Under the pieces are notes generated by a model. That model did not search any database. It was not told where the DNA came from and worked only from the letters and a program-made list of their open reading frames with translations. Of a stretch of 64,000 nt of DNA, positions 33,881 to 43,162 are shown piece by piece; position 1 is the first letter of the stretch, and each line of letters starts with the position of its first letter. Location of the stretch: assembly GCF_009494395.1 (NCBI RefSeq), contig NZ_VZCB01000045.1, positions 39,206 to 103,205 on the forward strand. The letters are read 5' to 3'. A program made the translations under genes and the position numbers. The stretch is from Segatella copri. Lineage in GTDB: Bacteria; Bacteroidota; Bacteroidia; Bacteroidales; Bacteroidaceae.

Positions 33881-34984
33881 ATGATTTTAAAGAATATTTC
33901 CATTATTAACTATAAAAATATCAAGAGCGCCAATATTGAATTGTCGCCCAAAATTAACTGTCTTATCGGTCATAACGGCATGGGTAAGACCAACTTTTTG
34001 GATGCAATTTATTACCTCTCGTTTTGCAGAAGTGCCAATAATCCGATTGATTCCCAAATCATTTTGCACGATGAGGCCTTTTTTATGTTGGAAGGTAATT
34101 ATGAGAATGATAATGGGGATTTGGAGAACATTTATTGCGGGATGAAGCGTGGAACCAAAAAACATTTTAAGCGAAATAAGAAAGAATATAAGCGCTTGTC
34201 TCAACATATTGGACTCATTCCGCTTGTCTTTGTTTCTCCTTCTGATGTTTCCCTCATTGAGGGTGGAAGTGATGAGCGTAGAAAACTGATGGATGTTGTT
34301 ATCTCTCAGTATGATAATACATATATCGAGGCTCTTTCTAACTACAACAAAGCCTTGCAACAGCGAAATGCTCTCTTGAAGATGGAGGCGGAACCGGATG
34401 TAACTCTTATGGAGCTTTGGGAACAGCAGATGGCTATGAATGGAGAACTGCTCTTTGCTAAGCGCCAGGCTTTTGTAAACGAATTAATACCTTTGTTTCA
34501 GCAGATTTATCAGCATATTTCCGGTGATAAGGAACGGGTAGGCTTGCATTATATTTCGCACTGTCAAAGAGGACCGTTATTGGAGGTTATCCAGCGTGAT
34601 AGATTCAAGGATCGTGCCGTTGGTTATTCGCTTCATGGAGTTCATCGTGACGACTTGGAGTTTACGATTGGTGACTATCAGATGAAGCGTGAGGGAAGTC
34701 AGGGACAGAACAAGAGTTATGTCATTGCCTTGAAGTTGGCGCAGTTTAGTTTTTTGAAGCGAACCTGCTCTAATACCACTCCTTTGCTCTTGTTGGATGA
34801 TATTTTTGATAAGCTTGATGCTCAGCGTGTTGAAGCGATAGTTCAGTTAGTCTCAAATGATAATTTTGGACAGATTTTTATAACGGATACCAATCGTGAT
34901 CATCTTGACCAAATCCTTCATCGTTTACGTGGCGACTATAAGATTTTCTCTGTCGAAAATGGAGAACTGCATGTAAGAGATTAG
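33881..34984 (+). CDS. recF: DNA replication/repair protein RecF
   Basis: 367 residues from ATG 33881 (MILKNISIINYKNI); the frame is open upstream, but that part translates to phenylalanine- and leucine-rich intergenic sequence. RecF is an SMC-like ATPase that with RecO and RecR loads RecA at gapped DNA. Walker A is GHNGMGKTN, the ABC signature region is SQGQNKSYVIALKLAQF, and Walker B is PLLLLDDIFDKLD. The length is typical (about 360). A DUF721/DciA-like gene follows 67 nt downstream, the usual Bacteroidetes arrangement. Confidence 0.95.
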   Translation: MILKNISIINYKNIKSANIELSPKINCLIGHNGMGKTNFLDAIYYLSFCRSANNPIDSQIILHDEAFFMLEGNYENDNGDLENIYCGMKRGTKKHFKRNKKEYKRLSQHIGLIPLVFVSPSDVSLIEGGSDERRKLMDVVISQYDNTYIEALSNYNKALQQRNALLKMEAEPDVTLMELWEQQMAMNGELLFAKRQAFVNELIPLFQQIYQHISGDKERVGLHYISHCQRGPLLEVIQRDRFKDRAVGYSLHGVHRDDLEFTIGDYQMKREGSQGQNKSYVIALKLAQFSFLKRTCSNTTPLLLLDDIFDKLDAQRVEAIVQLVSNDNFGQIFITDTNRDHLDQILHRLRGDYKIFSVENGELHVRD

Positions 34985-35051
34985 ATACTGAATGTCAGGG
35001 GTGGAAAATCAAGTCTGACGATTTGTAGTACATTATTTATTGGGTATAATT

Positions 35052-35342
35052 ATGTTTAGAAAAAAGGTTCGTTCTATAGCAGAACTTTTGCCGGAGTTTT
35101 TGAGAAACGAGGGATTGGAGACGCCTTTGCAGCAAAAGCGTCTCTTGGATAGTTGGGACACCGTTGTAGGTGCCTCTATTTCTGTTTATTGTGCTGATAA
35201 ATTTATCAAGAATCAAACCCTTTATGTTAAGATTCTAAATCCTGCTCTCAGGGCAGATCTTACCATGCATCGTTCAATCTTGGTAAGAAGATTGAACGAG
35301 CAGGTAGGGGCATTGGTGATTTCAGATATCCGTTTCTATTGA
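35052..35342 (+). CDS. DUF721 / DciA-like protein
   Basis: 96 residues from ATG 35052 (MFRKKVRSIAELLPEFL); an ATG four codons earlier is possible. It matches DUF721: LLDSWDTVVGASI, then LYVKILNPALRADLTM, and VISDIRFY at the end. The DciA members of this family load the replicative helicase DnaB in bacteria lacking DnaC; whether this short member does so is inferred. It shares the transcript with recF and is convergent with fthC. Confidence 0.85.
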   Translation: MFRKKVRSIAELLPEFLRNEGLETPLQQKRLLDSWDTVVGASISVYCADKFIKNQTLYVKILNPALRADLTMHRSILVRRLNEQVGALVISDIRFY

Positions 35343-35370
35343 TAGAATTTGCCTCTATTTCCAGAACTCT

Positions 35371-35907
35371 TTATATGATGCAATCCATTCTGATATCCGT
35401 TTCTTCTGTTGGGATGGTATCTGTCTTTTGAAAGTCGAAACAGATGCCTATCTTGAACAGGGTTGGTACTTTTTTCAGAAATCTGTCATAATATCCTTTT
35501 CCTCGTCCCAGACGGTTGCCTTTTTCATCAAAACTCATACCAGGAATGACACCGACTTCTATTTCCCTATATCTTTCTGGTGGAAAGAGATTGCCGGTTG
35601 GCTCCATAATATGAAAGGAACCTTCTGTGAGATCTTTTCTGCCAGAGTATTCTCTGATTTCCATATTTTCTGAATCCTTTACTACTGGTAAAAGAACAGT
35701 TTTCCCTAAAGCTGTCATCTCATCAATAAAGGTATGAGTGTTGACTTCATCAGGGAGAGAATAATACATTAAAATGATTTTAGCCTTGCGGAAAGATTCT
35801 TGATCTGCAAGTCGGGATAAGACAGAAAGCGACAGTTCCTCAAGTTGGCTTGAGGAATACTGTCGCTTTCTGTCTTTTATGATTTTTCTAAGTTCTTTCT
35901 TATTCAT
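35371..35907 (-). CDS. 5-formyltetrahydrofolate cyclo-ligase
   Basis: 178 residues. The enzyme converts 5-formyl-THF to 5,10-methenyl-THF with ATP, returning inhibitory folate to the one-carbon pool. Motifs: an N-terminal RKQYSSSQLEEL helix, YYSLPDEVNTHTFIDE, and the ATP/substrate loop NRLGRGKGYYDRFL. The length is normal. The start codon is 1 nt from the stop of the upstream S41 protease gene, so the two are in one operon. Confidence 0.94.
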   Translation of the reverse strand: MNKKELRKIIKDRKRQYSSSQLEELSLSVLSRLADQESFRKAKIILMYYSLPDEVNTHTFIDEMTALGKTVLLPVVKDSENMEIREYSGRKDLTEGSFHIMEPTGNLFPPERYREIEVGVIPGMSFDEKGNRLGRGKGYYDRFLKKVPTLFKIGICFDFQKTDTIPTEETDIRMDCII

Positions 35908-35908
35908 C

Positions 35909-37642
35909 TTATGCGTTTGCCATCATCATATTTCTGCAATGTAGTGAACTGTAATTGTATGGTATGTCAGCCATTGCTACTTTCTGCTTCTTGCTTTTGA
36001 ATTTGGCTGTTGGCTCAGGTTTCTTTGGGAACGCCTCGTGCTTTTCGAAGACTTCGAGGGTCTGCTTAATCACTGGGTCGTCCTGGTTGATATACTGAGT
36101 CCAGGCTTGTTCATCAAGCATGTTATAGATGATACGGCTGTCGATGACTCTATCCAGCAACTTATGTGACTTCTTGATAAGAAGGTTACGGCGCTTCAAT
36201 CCATGCTTGTCTGCATAGTTGGCAAACTGTTCCACCATGTTCTGACTGTCAAGATAATCGGCAAGTTCCATCATCTCCTTGAAGTTATTCAACTTAGGAC
36301 GATTATCATCAGTATAGGTAAATGCAAACTGTAGAATCAAGCCGCTCAAACTAGCCTCTTTGAAGTAGGAAGTCATACCGAGCGTATCTTCTGGAACAAA
36401 GATGTCTGGCGTGATACCACCTCCACCATAAACTACACGTCCAATGCCTGTGTGGTATGCAGGACCCGTATGCTTGATACTGTCTTGTGAGAAAAATTCT
36501 CCATGCTGGTAGCGATCCAGAAGATCCTGTTCATAATCCTTGTCATCACCCATCGTATAAGGTTTTTGGATACATCTTCCAGAAGGAGTATAGTATCTGG
36601 CAATGGTGAGACGGATAAGGCTATGGTCTGGGAATTCTATTTGCTGTTGTACCAATCCCTTTCCGAATGAACGGCGACCGATGATGGTTGCACGGTCATT
36701 ATCCTGCATGGCACCTGCAAAGATTTCAGCAGAAGAAGCCGAACCCTCATTGATGAGTACAACCATAGGTATCTTTTGATAAGAACCCTTGCCGTCGCTC
36801 AAATAATCTTGGCGAGGAGACTTTCGTCCTTGTGTATAGAGAATCAGTTTCTTTTCTGGTAAGAACTCGTTTGCCATATTTACTGCAGCTGTGAGATAGC
36901 CTCCAGAGTTGTCGCGTAAGTCAATGCAGAGATTAGAGAATCCCTGTTGAGACAGTTTGGCTAAGGCGATAAGCATCTCTGGATAAGTGTTCTCACCGAA
37001 GTTCTTGATGCGGATGTAGCCTGTATTGTCATTGAGCATGTAGGCTGCAGTTACACTCTTGGTAGGGATTTCTCCTCGTGTTACCGTGAAGCTCTGTACC
37101 TTGTTGCTGCCATAGCGGATTACGCCGATTTTTACTTTCGTGTCTTTAGGACCCTTTAAGCGGTGCATGGCTTCCTGATTAGTCACGATTTTGCCCACGA
37201 AAGGTTTGCCATCCACAGCAACAATCTTATCTCCTGCTAGAAGACCTGCTTTTTCGGCAGGACCGTTTTGGATTACATTTTGCACATGAATGGTGTCCTG
37301 GCGGATCACGAACTCAATACCTACACCCGAGAATGAACCTTTGAGGTCGTCATTAGCCTGCGCTGCATCTTTGGCACTGATGTAGACCGAGTGGGGATCC
37401 AGTTCCGCAAGAATTTGTGGAATGGCTTTATCTACTAGCGAATCTATGTTGACAGAATCCACATATTGGTCATCAATGAGATGGAGCAAGTTGTTTAAAC
37501 GGTTGCTTCCACTATTGATGACGTTGAGTCGGTTGCCGGCAAAATGATTCGAAAAGAATGTGCCGATGACAATGCCTAGCACTACGCAGAGTGCCATGAT
37601 GAACGGCATAAACCTGTTGGTCTTATTCTTGTTCTTATTCAT
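35909..37642 (-). CDS. S41 family C-terminal processing peptidase
   Basis: 577 residues with an N-terminal membrane anchor (about 12-30), a PDZ domain (about 95-175: VQNVIQNGPAEKAGLLAGDKI) and the S41 Ser/Lys protease core: INEGSASSAEIFAGA (catalytic Ser) and GRRSFGKGLVQQ (catalytic Lys). A C-terminal domain of about 150 residues follows, as in Bacteroidetes Prc/CtpA homologues. It trims or degrades periplasmic proteins at their C-termini. It is followed directly by fthC and preceded by a dCMP deaminase gene (27 nt). Confidence 0.93.
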   Translation of the reverse strand: MNKNKNKTNRFMPFIMALCVVLGIVIGTFFSNHFAGNRLNVINSGSNRLNNLLHLIDDQYVDSVNIDSLVDKAIPQILAELDPHSVYISAKDAAQANDDLKGSFSGVGIEFVIRQDTIHVQNVIQNGPAEKAGLLAGDKIVAVDGKPFVGKIVTNQEAMHRLKGPKDTKVKIGVIRYGSNKVQSFTVTRGEIPTKSVTAAYMLNDNTGYIRIKNFGENTYPEMLIALAKLSQQGFSNLCIDLRDNSGGYLTAAVNMANEFLPEKKLILYTQGRKSPRQDYLSDGKGSYQKIPMVVLINEGSASSAEIFAGAMQDNDRATIIGRRSFGKGLVQQQIEFPDHSLIRLTIARYYTPSGRCIQKPYTMGDDKDYEQDLLDRYQHGEFFSQDSIKHTGPAYHTGIGRVVYGGGGITPDIFVPEDTLGMTSYFKEASLSGLILQFAFTYTDDNRPKLNNFKEMMELADYLDSQNMVEQFANYADKHGLKRRNLLIKKSHKLLDRVIDSRIIYNMLDEQAWTQYINQDDPVIKQTLEVFEKHEAFPKKPEPTAKFKSKKQKVAMADIPYNYSSLHCRNMMMANA

Positions 37643-37669
37643 AACTTACTAATTTACATTATACTAACG

Positions 37670-38116
37670 TTATTCTAAACTGATATTTTCATCAGGATTC
37701 ATATATTCTACTTTTACTCCGGCTCTTTCCAATAGTTCCACACCATCAGTAAGTCTGTATTTCTCGGCATATACAACTCGTTTGATGCCTGCTTGAATGA
37801 TGAGCTTGGAGCATTCGATGCAAGGAGAAGCAGTGACATAAAGTGTGCTTCCCTCGCTGTTGTTGCTGCTGCGGGCCAACTTGGTTATGGCGTTGGCTTC
37901 TGCATGGAGGACATAGGGCTTGGTTACATTGTTATCCTCGCAGATATTTTCAAATCCGCTTGGTGTACCATTGTAACCATCGCTGATAATCATCTTGTCT
38001 TTTACTACTAAAGCACCTACCTGTCGGCGTTTGCAATAGCTGTTTTCTGCCCAGATGCGAGCCATGCGAAGGTATCGCAAATCAAGCTTTTTCTGTTTTA
38101 AAAGGTTGTCCCCCAT
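37670..38116 (-). CDS. Deoxycytidylate deaminase family protein
   Basis: 148 residues. The zinc-dependent deaminase motifs HAEANAITKLA (His ligand and catalytic Glu) and PCIECSKLI (two Cys ligands) are intact, with CKRRQVGALVVKD and ISDGYNGTPSGFEN typical of dCMP deaminases (ComEB type). The enzyme makes dUMP for thymidylate synthesis, consistent with thyX elsewhere in the window. It heads an operon with the S41 peptidase and fthC. Confidence 0.92.
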   Translation of the reverse strand: MGDNLLKQKKLDLRYLRMARIWAENSYCKRRQVGALVVKDKMIISDGYNGTPSGFENICEDNNVTKPYVLHAEANAITKLARSSNNSEGSTLYVTASPCIECSKLIIQAGIKRVVYAEKYRLTDGVELLERAGVKVEYMNPDENISLE

Positions 38117-38163
38117 TGATCTGTTATTTATATTGTGTCATTTATAATTACTTGCCTAAACTG

Positions 38164-40263
38164 TTAACTCTTCTTGATTTCGTTGCGTTCCAGTAGGGCG
38201 TCTATGGTTGGCTCTTGTCCACGGAATCGTTTATAGAGTGTCATCGGATGTTCTGTGCCTCCCTTTGAGAGTATGTTGTCACGGAAGCTTTGGGCGGTAG
38301 TTCGGTCGAAAATACCGTTTTTCTTGAACACGCTGAATGCATCAGCGTCCAGAACTTCAGCCCATTTGTAACTGTAGTAGCCGGCTGCGTAACCTCCTGC
38401 CATAATGTGCGAGAACTGTACGGTCATGCAAGTGTCAGGCAACTGTGGCAGAATCATGGCTTCTTTCCATGCTTCTTTCTCAAATGGGATGATGTCAGCA
38501 TTAAAGGCATCCTTCTTGGTGTAATATGCCATATCCAGAAGTCCGAAACTTACTTGGCGCAGGCAGGCGTATGCTGCCATGAAGTTGCGGCTTTTTACGA
38601 TACGTTCGATGAGCTCGTCCGGCAATGGTTCACCTGTTTCATAATGGAAAGCAAAGGTGCGCAGGAATTCCTTTTCTATGGCATAGTTCTCCATAAATTG
38701 AGATGGCAACTCTACGAAATCCCACCATACATTGGTACCCGAAAGACTTTCGAACCGGGTGTTGGCGAACATTCCGTGAAGGCTGTGACCAAACTCATGC
38801 AGGAAGGTCTCTACCTCTCCCAAGGTCAGGAGGGCAGGTTTTTCTTCTGTAGGCTTGGTGAAGTTCATCACTACGCTCACGTGTGGACGAATGTTGTTGC
38901 CTTTATGGTCTATCCATTGTCCTTGGAATTCTGTCATCCAGGCACCTCCCTGTTTGCCCTTGCGTGGGAAGAAGTCTGCATAGAACACAGCCAGATAACT
39001 GCCGTCTTTATCGAATACTTCGTATGCCTTCACGTCAGGATGGTATACTGGAATCTCTTTGTTTTCCTTGAAGGTAATACCATACAGTTTGTTGGCTAAT
39101 CCGAAGACGCCCTTTATCACCTTGTCAAGTTGGAAGTATGGACGGAGCATCTCTGCATCCAGATTGTATTTTTCCATCTGGAGCTTGTGGGAATAGAATC
39201 CGAAGTCCCATGGTTCCATTTTGAAGTCTTCGCCTTCCAGTTTCTTGGCTAGGGCTTCTACTTCTTTCACTTCTTTTTCTGCTGTTGGCTTATAAGCCTC
39301 AATCAGATCATGGAGAAGTTTATAGACATTCTCTACATTACTTGCCATTCGATGACGTAATACATAGTTTGCATAGGTCTCGAAGCCAAGAAGTTGAGCG
39401 AGTTCTCTACGTAAATTGACCAATCGCTTGCAGATTTCAATGTTGTTCTGCTCGTTCTCATGGGTACAGACCGTATTGCGTGCCATATACATCTGTTTGC
39501 GGAGTTCACGCTGAGTAGAGTAGGTCATGAATGGAGAGTAACTTGGATAGTCGAGTGTGAAAATCCAGCCTTCTTCATTCTTCTCTTTGGCAGTATGAGC
39601 TGCTGCAGCCTTTGCTGTTTCTGGAAGTCCGTCAAGTTGAGCCTCGTCTGTGATATGGAGGGTAAATGCCTTGTTTTCCTTCAGGAGATTCTGTGAGAAC
39701 TGGAGGGTGAGAATACTTGCTTCCTCTGTAAGTTTGCGAAGCTTGTCTTTTCCTTCCTCATCAAGAAGAGCACCACTACGTACAAAACCATCATAACTGG
39801 TTTCCAAAAGCATCTGTTCTTCTGGGGTTAACTCTCTGTTAGGGTGGTCATGAACATATTTAATACGCTCAAAGAGTTTCTTGTTGAGTGTAATGTCGTT
39901 GGCATGTTTGGTGAGGATAGGACTCATCTTTTGTGCCAGTTCCTCCATCTCGTCGCATGTCTCTGCACTCATCATGCATGAGAATACATTGGAAACACGA
40001 CTTAAAAGGTCGTAATAATGTTCGCCTTTTTCTGTATCCACACGGGCGATAGTATTCTCGAATGTAGGCTCAGCCGGGTCGTTGATGACCTTGTCTGTCG
40101 CTTCTTTGTCACGGCGAATACCCTCCATGAAGGCAGGCTCGTAGTCTTCCAGCAGGATACGGTTGAAAGGCACAGTATCGTGCGGTGTATGATAGGGAAC
40201 AAAGAATGGATTCTCTCGATTCTCTGTATTTCTGATATGATTCTGATCTTTTATATCTTGCAT
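38164..40263 (-). CDS. M3 family metallopeptidase (oligopeptidase A / dipeptidyl carboxypeptidase type)
   Basis: 699 residues without a signal peptide, so cytoplasmic. The zinc motif HEFGH (in FLHEFGHSLHGMFANT) and the downstream ligand region SGTNVWWDFVELPSQFMENY define the M3A family; the C-terminal stretch FSHIMAGGYAAGYYSYKWAEV carries the substrate-binding Tyr residues. It cleaves short peptides for amino-acid recycling, either endo- or dipeptidyl-carboxypeptidase; these cannot be separated by eye. It is 47 nt upstream of the dCMP deaminase gene and downstream of a Crp-like regulator gene. Confidence 0.94.
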   Translation of the reverse strand: MQDIKDQNHIRNTENRENPFFVPYHTPHDTVPFNRILLEDYEPAFMEGIRRDKEATDKVINDPAEPTFENTIARVDTEKGEHYYDLLSRVSNVFSCMMSAETCDEMEELAQKMSPILTKHANDITLNKKLFERIKYVHDHPNRELTPEEQMLLETSYDGFVRSGALLDEEGKDKLRKLTEEASILTLQFSQNLLKENKAFTLHITDEAQLDGLPETAKAAAAHTAKEKNEEGWIFTLDYPSYSPFMTYSTQRELRKQMYMARNTVCTHENEQNNIEICKRLVNLRRELAQLLGFETYANYVLRHRMASNVENVYKLLHDLIEAYKPTAEKEVKEVEALAKKLEGEDFKMEPWDFGFYSHKLQMEKYNLDAEMLRPYFQLDKVIKGVFGLANKLYGITFKENKEIPVYHPDVKAYEVFDKDGSYLAVFYADFFPRKGKQGGAWMTEFQGQWIDHKGNNIRPHVSVVMNFTKPTEEKPALLTLGEVETFLHEFGHSLHGMFANTRFESLSGTNVWWDFVELPSQFMENYAIEKEFLRTFAFHYETGEPLPDELIERIVKSRNFMAAYACLRQVSFGLLDMAYYTKKDAFNADIIPFEKEAWKEAMILPQLPDTCMTVQFSHIMAGGYAAGYYSYKWAEVLDADAFSVFKKNGIFDRTTAQSFRDNILSKGGTEHPMTLYKRFRGQEPTIDALLERNEIKKS

Positions 40264-40310
40264 GATAGTGATTTTTTATTTGTTTGCTTTACTCTATGAC
40301 AGTTCTCTTT

Positions 40311-40988
40311 TTATTTATTCACAATCAGCTTTTCTAATTGTGGAATATAGATTCTTCCTCTTTCCAGATGCATGAGCTTTTGCTTCTGCAGTTCATTCAG
40401 CACGTTGGAGACATAGATTCTCTTGACATTCATTTCTGCGGCAAGTCTTTCCATCTTGATGTGAAATAATTTTTCGCCGGCAGGTTTGAGACATCGGCTT
40501 TCAAAGAACTGGATGATACGTTCTGAGAGTGTTTTGGGAGGAACCCGATACAAGCGCCGGTTGTTCTTTTGGGTTTGAGTAGAAATGAGATTGAACATGT
40601 TGATTCTGAAAATCTCGTATCTATCAGATAGTTTCTGCATCTCCTGCTTGCTGATACTCATCACGCTACATTCTTTCTTTGCGATATAGGTGTGAGTGAA
40701 GTATTGGTTATATCCGTAGATGCATTCCATTTGAAACGCTTCTGGGGCTTTGATGCCTTCTTCGATGCGGTAGCCATGATCGTCAGCCTCTGTGACAACG
40801 TTGAGTTCGCCGGTAAGAAGAAAGTACAGACGTTTGCAGGGCTCTCCTTCCTTGACGATGGTGAGTCCCTTATCTGCCTTTTGGAAATCGAACTTTGTAT
40901 GACCGGCTACTTCCAGCAAATCGTTACGGCTCATTCCCAGGAATAGAGGCAGATTTAAAAGATTGTCATATACTCTGTCTTCTTGCAT
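40311..40988 (-). CDS. Crp/Fnr family transcriptional regulator
   Basis: 225 residues: an N-terminal cyclic-nucleotide-binding-like beta-barrel (about 10-125: KADKGLTIVKEGEPCKRLYFLLTGELNVV) and a C-terminal winged helix (about 150-220: LAAEMNVKRIYVSNVLNELQKQKLM). No Cys cluster for an Fe-S centre and no clear cAMP-phosphate motif, so the effector is unknown. It ends the ApbE operon: its start is 1 nt after the apbE stop. Confidence 0.9.
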   Translation of the reverse strand: MQEDRVYDNLLNLPLFLGMSRNDLLEVAGHTKFDFQKADKGLTIVKEGEPCKRLYFLLTGELNVVTEADDHGYRIEEGIKAPEAFQMECIYGYNQYFTHTYIAKKECSVMSISKQEMQKLSDRYEIFRINMFNLISTQTQKNNRRLYRVPPKTLSERIIQFFESRCLKPAGEKLFHIKMERLAAEMNVKRIYVSNVLNELQKQKLMHLERGRIYIPQLEKLIVNK

Positions 40989-40989
40989 T

Positions 40990-42006
40990 CTATTTTAATA
41001 TTTTCTTCTTGAGCTCTGGCGAATACCATATCCTGTTATTTCCCTTTTCATCGGAATAGATGAGATAGGCGTCAAGTTCAGGATGTTTTTCCAATACTTT
41101 CCTTGCTCCATCCAGTCCCATTACCATGAAGGATGTGGCATAGGCATCGGCTGTGGCACAATTCTTGGCTAGAACGGTGGCTGACAGAATATTGTGCTGC
41201 ACGGGATAGCCTGTCTTCGGGTCTATTGTGTGAGCATATTTCTTGCCGTTCTTATAGTAGAAATTCCGATAGTTTCCACTTGTTGCCATTGCTATGTCTG
41301 TCACATTGATTACGTCTTGTAATTCTTGACTCGTATTGAGAGAATCGTCTGTTGGCTTGTTGATGCCTACCCGCCAAGGCACTTGCTTGTCGCTGTTTCC
41401 ATTCACCACAATTTCGCCACCAATCTCTACCATAAAGTTTTGGATGCCTTTTTTCTTTAGAAACCTTGCCACGATATCGCTTCCGTATCCTTTGGCTATG
41501 GCTGAGCAGTCAAGCATGATATGAGGATTCTGTTTCTTGACGTGCTCTTCCTTTAATGTTACTTTCTGGAATCCGACGATAGCGCGAATACTGTCTACTG
41601 TTTGTTGGGTAGGAGGGTTCCCGGTCTTGAATCCGAATCCCCAGGCATTTACCATAGGGGCTACAGTGATGTCAAATGCTCCGTCTGTTTCTTTGGATAT
41701 TTTTTCTGCGAGTTGGAAAACCTCAGCAAACATGTTGTCTACCTTCACGTCTTCATTACGGTTGATACGCGAAATGATGGATGTCTTGTTGAATGGAGAA
41801 AGAGAATTGTCTACTTTCTGCAGTTCAGCCTCGATTTCTTTTTGGTAATTGACGTCACTTTGGTAAGTGATGTGATAGATAGTACCAAAGATGAAACCTT
41901 CATCCCTCTGGTAAGGTGTATTTTGCTGTTGGCGAATGACATAAATACTGCCAAAAATCAAGAGAAGCAGAAACGGTATCTGCCAAATGAGTCTTTTATT
42001 CTTCAT
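40990..42006 (-). CDS. apbE: FAD:protein FMN transferase
   Basis: 338 residues with an N-terminal membrane anchor (about 8-24) and no lipobox. ApbE covalently attaches FMN from FAD to Thr residues of flavoproteins such as NqrB, NqrC and RnfG. The family motifs GTIYHITYQ, VDNSLSPFNKTS, SAIAKGYGSDIVARFL, and HTIDPKTGYPVQHNI with CATADAYATSFMVMG are intact. It lies between a DUF6048 gene (3 nt) and a Crp-like regulator gene. Confidence 0.95.
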   Translation of the reverse strand: MKNKRLIWQIPFLLLLIFGSIYVIRQQQNTPYQRDEGFIFGTIYHITYQSDVNYQKEIEAELQKVDNSLSPFNKTSIISRINRNEDVKVDNMFAEVFQLAEKISKETDGAFDITVAPMVNAWGFGFKTGNPPTQQTVDSIRAIVGFQKVTLKEEHVKKQNPHIMLDCSAIAKGYGSDIVARFLKKKGIQNFMVEIGGEIVVNGNSDKQVPWRVGINKPTDDSLNTSQELQDVINVTDIAMATSGNYRNFYYKNGKKYAHTIDPKTGYPVQHNILSATVLAKNCATADAYATSFMVMGLDGARKVLEKHPELDAYLIYSDEKGNNRIWYSPELKKKILK

Positions 42007-42009
42007 TGT

Positions 42010-42729
42010 TTATATTTCAAATGTTACATTGAACGTACCGCCAAGTCGGGAACCACCTTGCTTGCCGAAGCCTGGTACATAATAGGTGTTGCCCATGTCG
42101 CCATCATTATGGGCAACACGACGCTTGTATCTGAAACTCCATCCCATGCGGATTGGTCCCCATATCTTTGCATCTATTCCTATTACACCTTCCAGCCAGT
42201 GATAGTTAGCGGATACGCCTTCTGCTCCGTAAGGTGCATCACCTCCCCAGACTGGATCTTTGATGGGTGGTGAAGAGATGTCGTATTTATAGTAGGTGAA
42301 ACCGTAACGGAATCCACCAAACAGGCGGTAGTCATCGTGCTTGTTTTTGAGCAGGTTCCAGTCTACACCCAGACGGGCGTATGGTGCACTTGTCTTATAA
42401 GTGATCTGGGTACTCTCATCGAAGGCATCTGCTTTGCCGTAACCCAATTCAAAGATAGGGTAATACTTGTCTTTTAAGTTCACTCGCAGAGAAGCTTCAT
42501 ATTGTCCGTAATCACTTACCATCAATTGGGCTGGTCCTATTAAATCCACACTCACCGCCATTCCGTTAAACCATGGAATCGTATCTTTTTCTACCGTTGC
42601 TACCTTTTTAAGACGGTTTTGTGCGTTCGCCCATCCTCCACCTAAGAGTAGGAGAAGACTCAGGACGGTTACCGCTTTTTTAGTAACGGTTACCGAAATA
42701 TATGTAGAAATGCGCTTTAGATGCATCAT
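42010..42729 (-). CDS. DUF6048 family outer-membrane-like protein
   Basis: 239 residues. After a basic N-terminal extension, a signal sequence (about 18-37, ending WANAQ) precedes a beta-rich domain with alternating aromatic strands (YGQYEASLRVNLKDKYYPI, RLFGGFRYGFTYYKYDI, MGWSFRYKRRV), suggesting a small outer-membrane barrel. This is the DUF6048 partner of DUF6452 in Bacteroidales. It overlaps the DUF6452 gene by 50 nt in another frame, so the upstream-most ATG may not be the start; either way the pair is coupled. Function unknown. Confidence 0.75.
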   Translation of the reverse strand: MMHLKRISTYISVTVTKKAVTVLSLLLLLGGGWANAQNRLKKVATVEKDTIPWFNGMAVSVDLIGPAQLMVSDYGQYEASLRVNLKDKYYPIFELGYGKADAFDESTQITYKTSAPYARLGVDWNLLKNKHDDYRLFGGFRYGFTYYKYDISSPPIKDPVWGGDAPYGAEGVSANYHWLEGVIGIDAKIWGPIRMGWSFRYKRRVAHNDGDMGNTYYVPGFGKQGGSRLGGTFNVTFEI

Positions 42730-43162
42730 AATTAACCTCTTTATTGTTGATAACTATTGAGTCGATATAGTTGTGGGTTGTCTTCACTTCTGTTATTTTG
42801 TGGAAGTAGGCTGCACCGCAATCTACAGACTCGAAATGTGGATAGTCCTCTTTCTTGACGGTTACTGTATCTTTCCATACCTGATTGTCTGCATTCTGAA
42901 TTTCAAAAAAGAACACATCCTCAGGCTGGTGGTAACTCATCGGAAGGATGAAGCTATCCACGTTCTCATCCTTATTGATAAGTACGCTGTCTTCTCCTTC
43001 CTGTTTGGTGGTCGAGATGGTTAAGGTGGCGTTGAGTGTCTTTACGTCGCCCATCAACTTATACTTGGTGTAAGTGGTGTTGTTGAGCGGGCAGTTGAGA
43101 CTAGTGCAACTAGCCACCATGAGTACCAGCATCATGAAAACCAATGGTATTATTTTTTGCAT
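42680..43162 (-). CDS. DUF6452 family lipoprotein
   Basis: 160 residues: lipoprotein signal with Cys19 (MVASCTSL), then a beta-sandwich-like domain containing SMYQ-type strands (FILPMSYHQPEDVFFFEI, TVTVKKEDYPHFESVDCGAAYFHKI). The family is typically encoded directly upstream of DUF6048, as here. The pair is probably an outer-membrane lipoprotein and barrel complex (inference). It overlaps the GT2 gene by 13 nt and DUF6048 by 50 nt. Confidence 0.75.
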   Translation of the reverse strand: MQKIIPLVFMMLVLMVASCTSLNCPLNNTTYTKYKLMGDVKTLNATLTISTTKQEGEDSVLINKDENVDSFILPMSYHQPEDVFFFEIQNADNQVWKDTVTVKKEDYPHFESVDCGAAYFHKITEVKTTHNYIDSIVINNKEVNYDASKAHFYIYFGNRY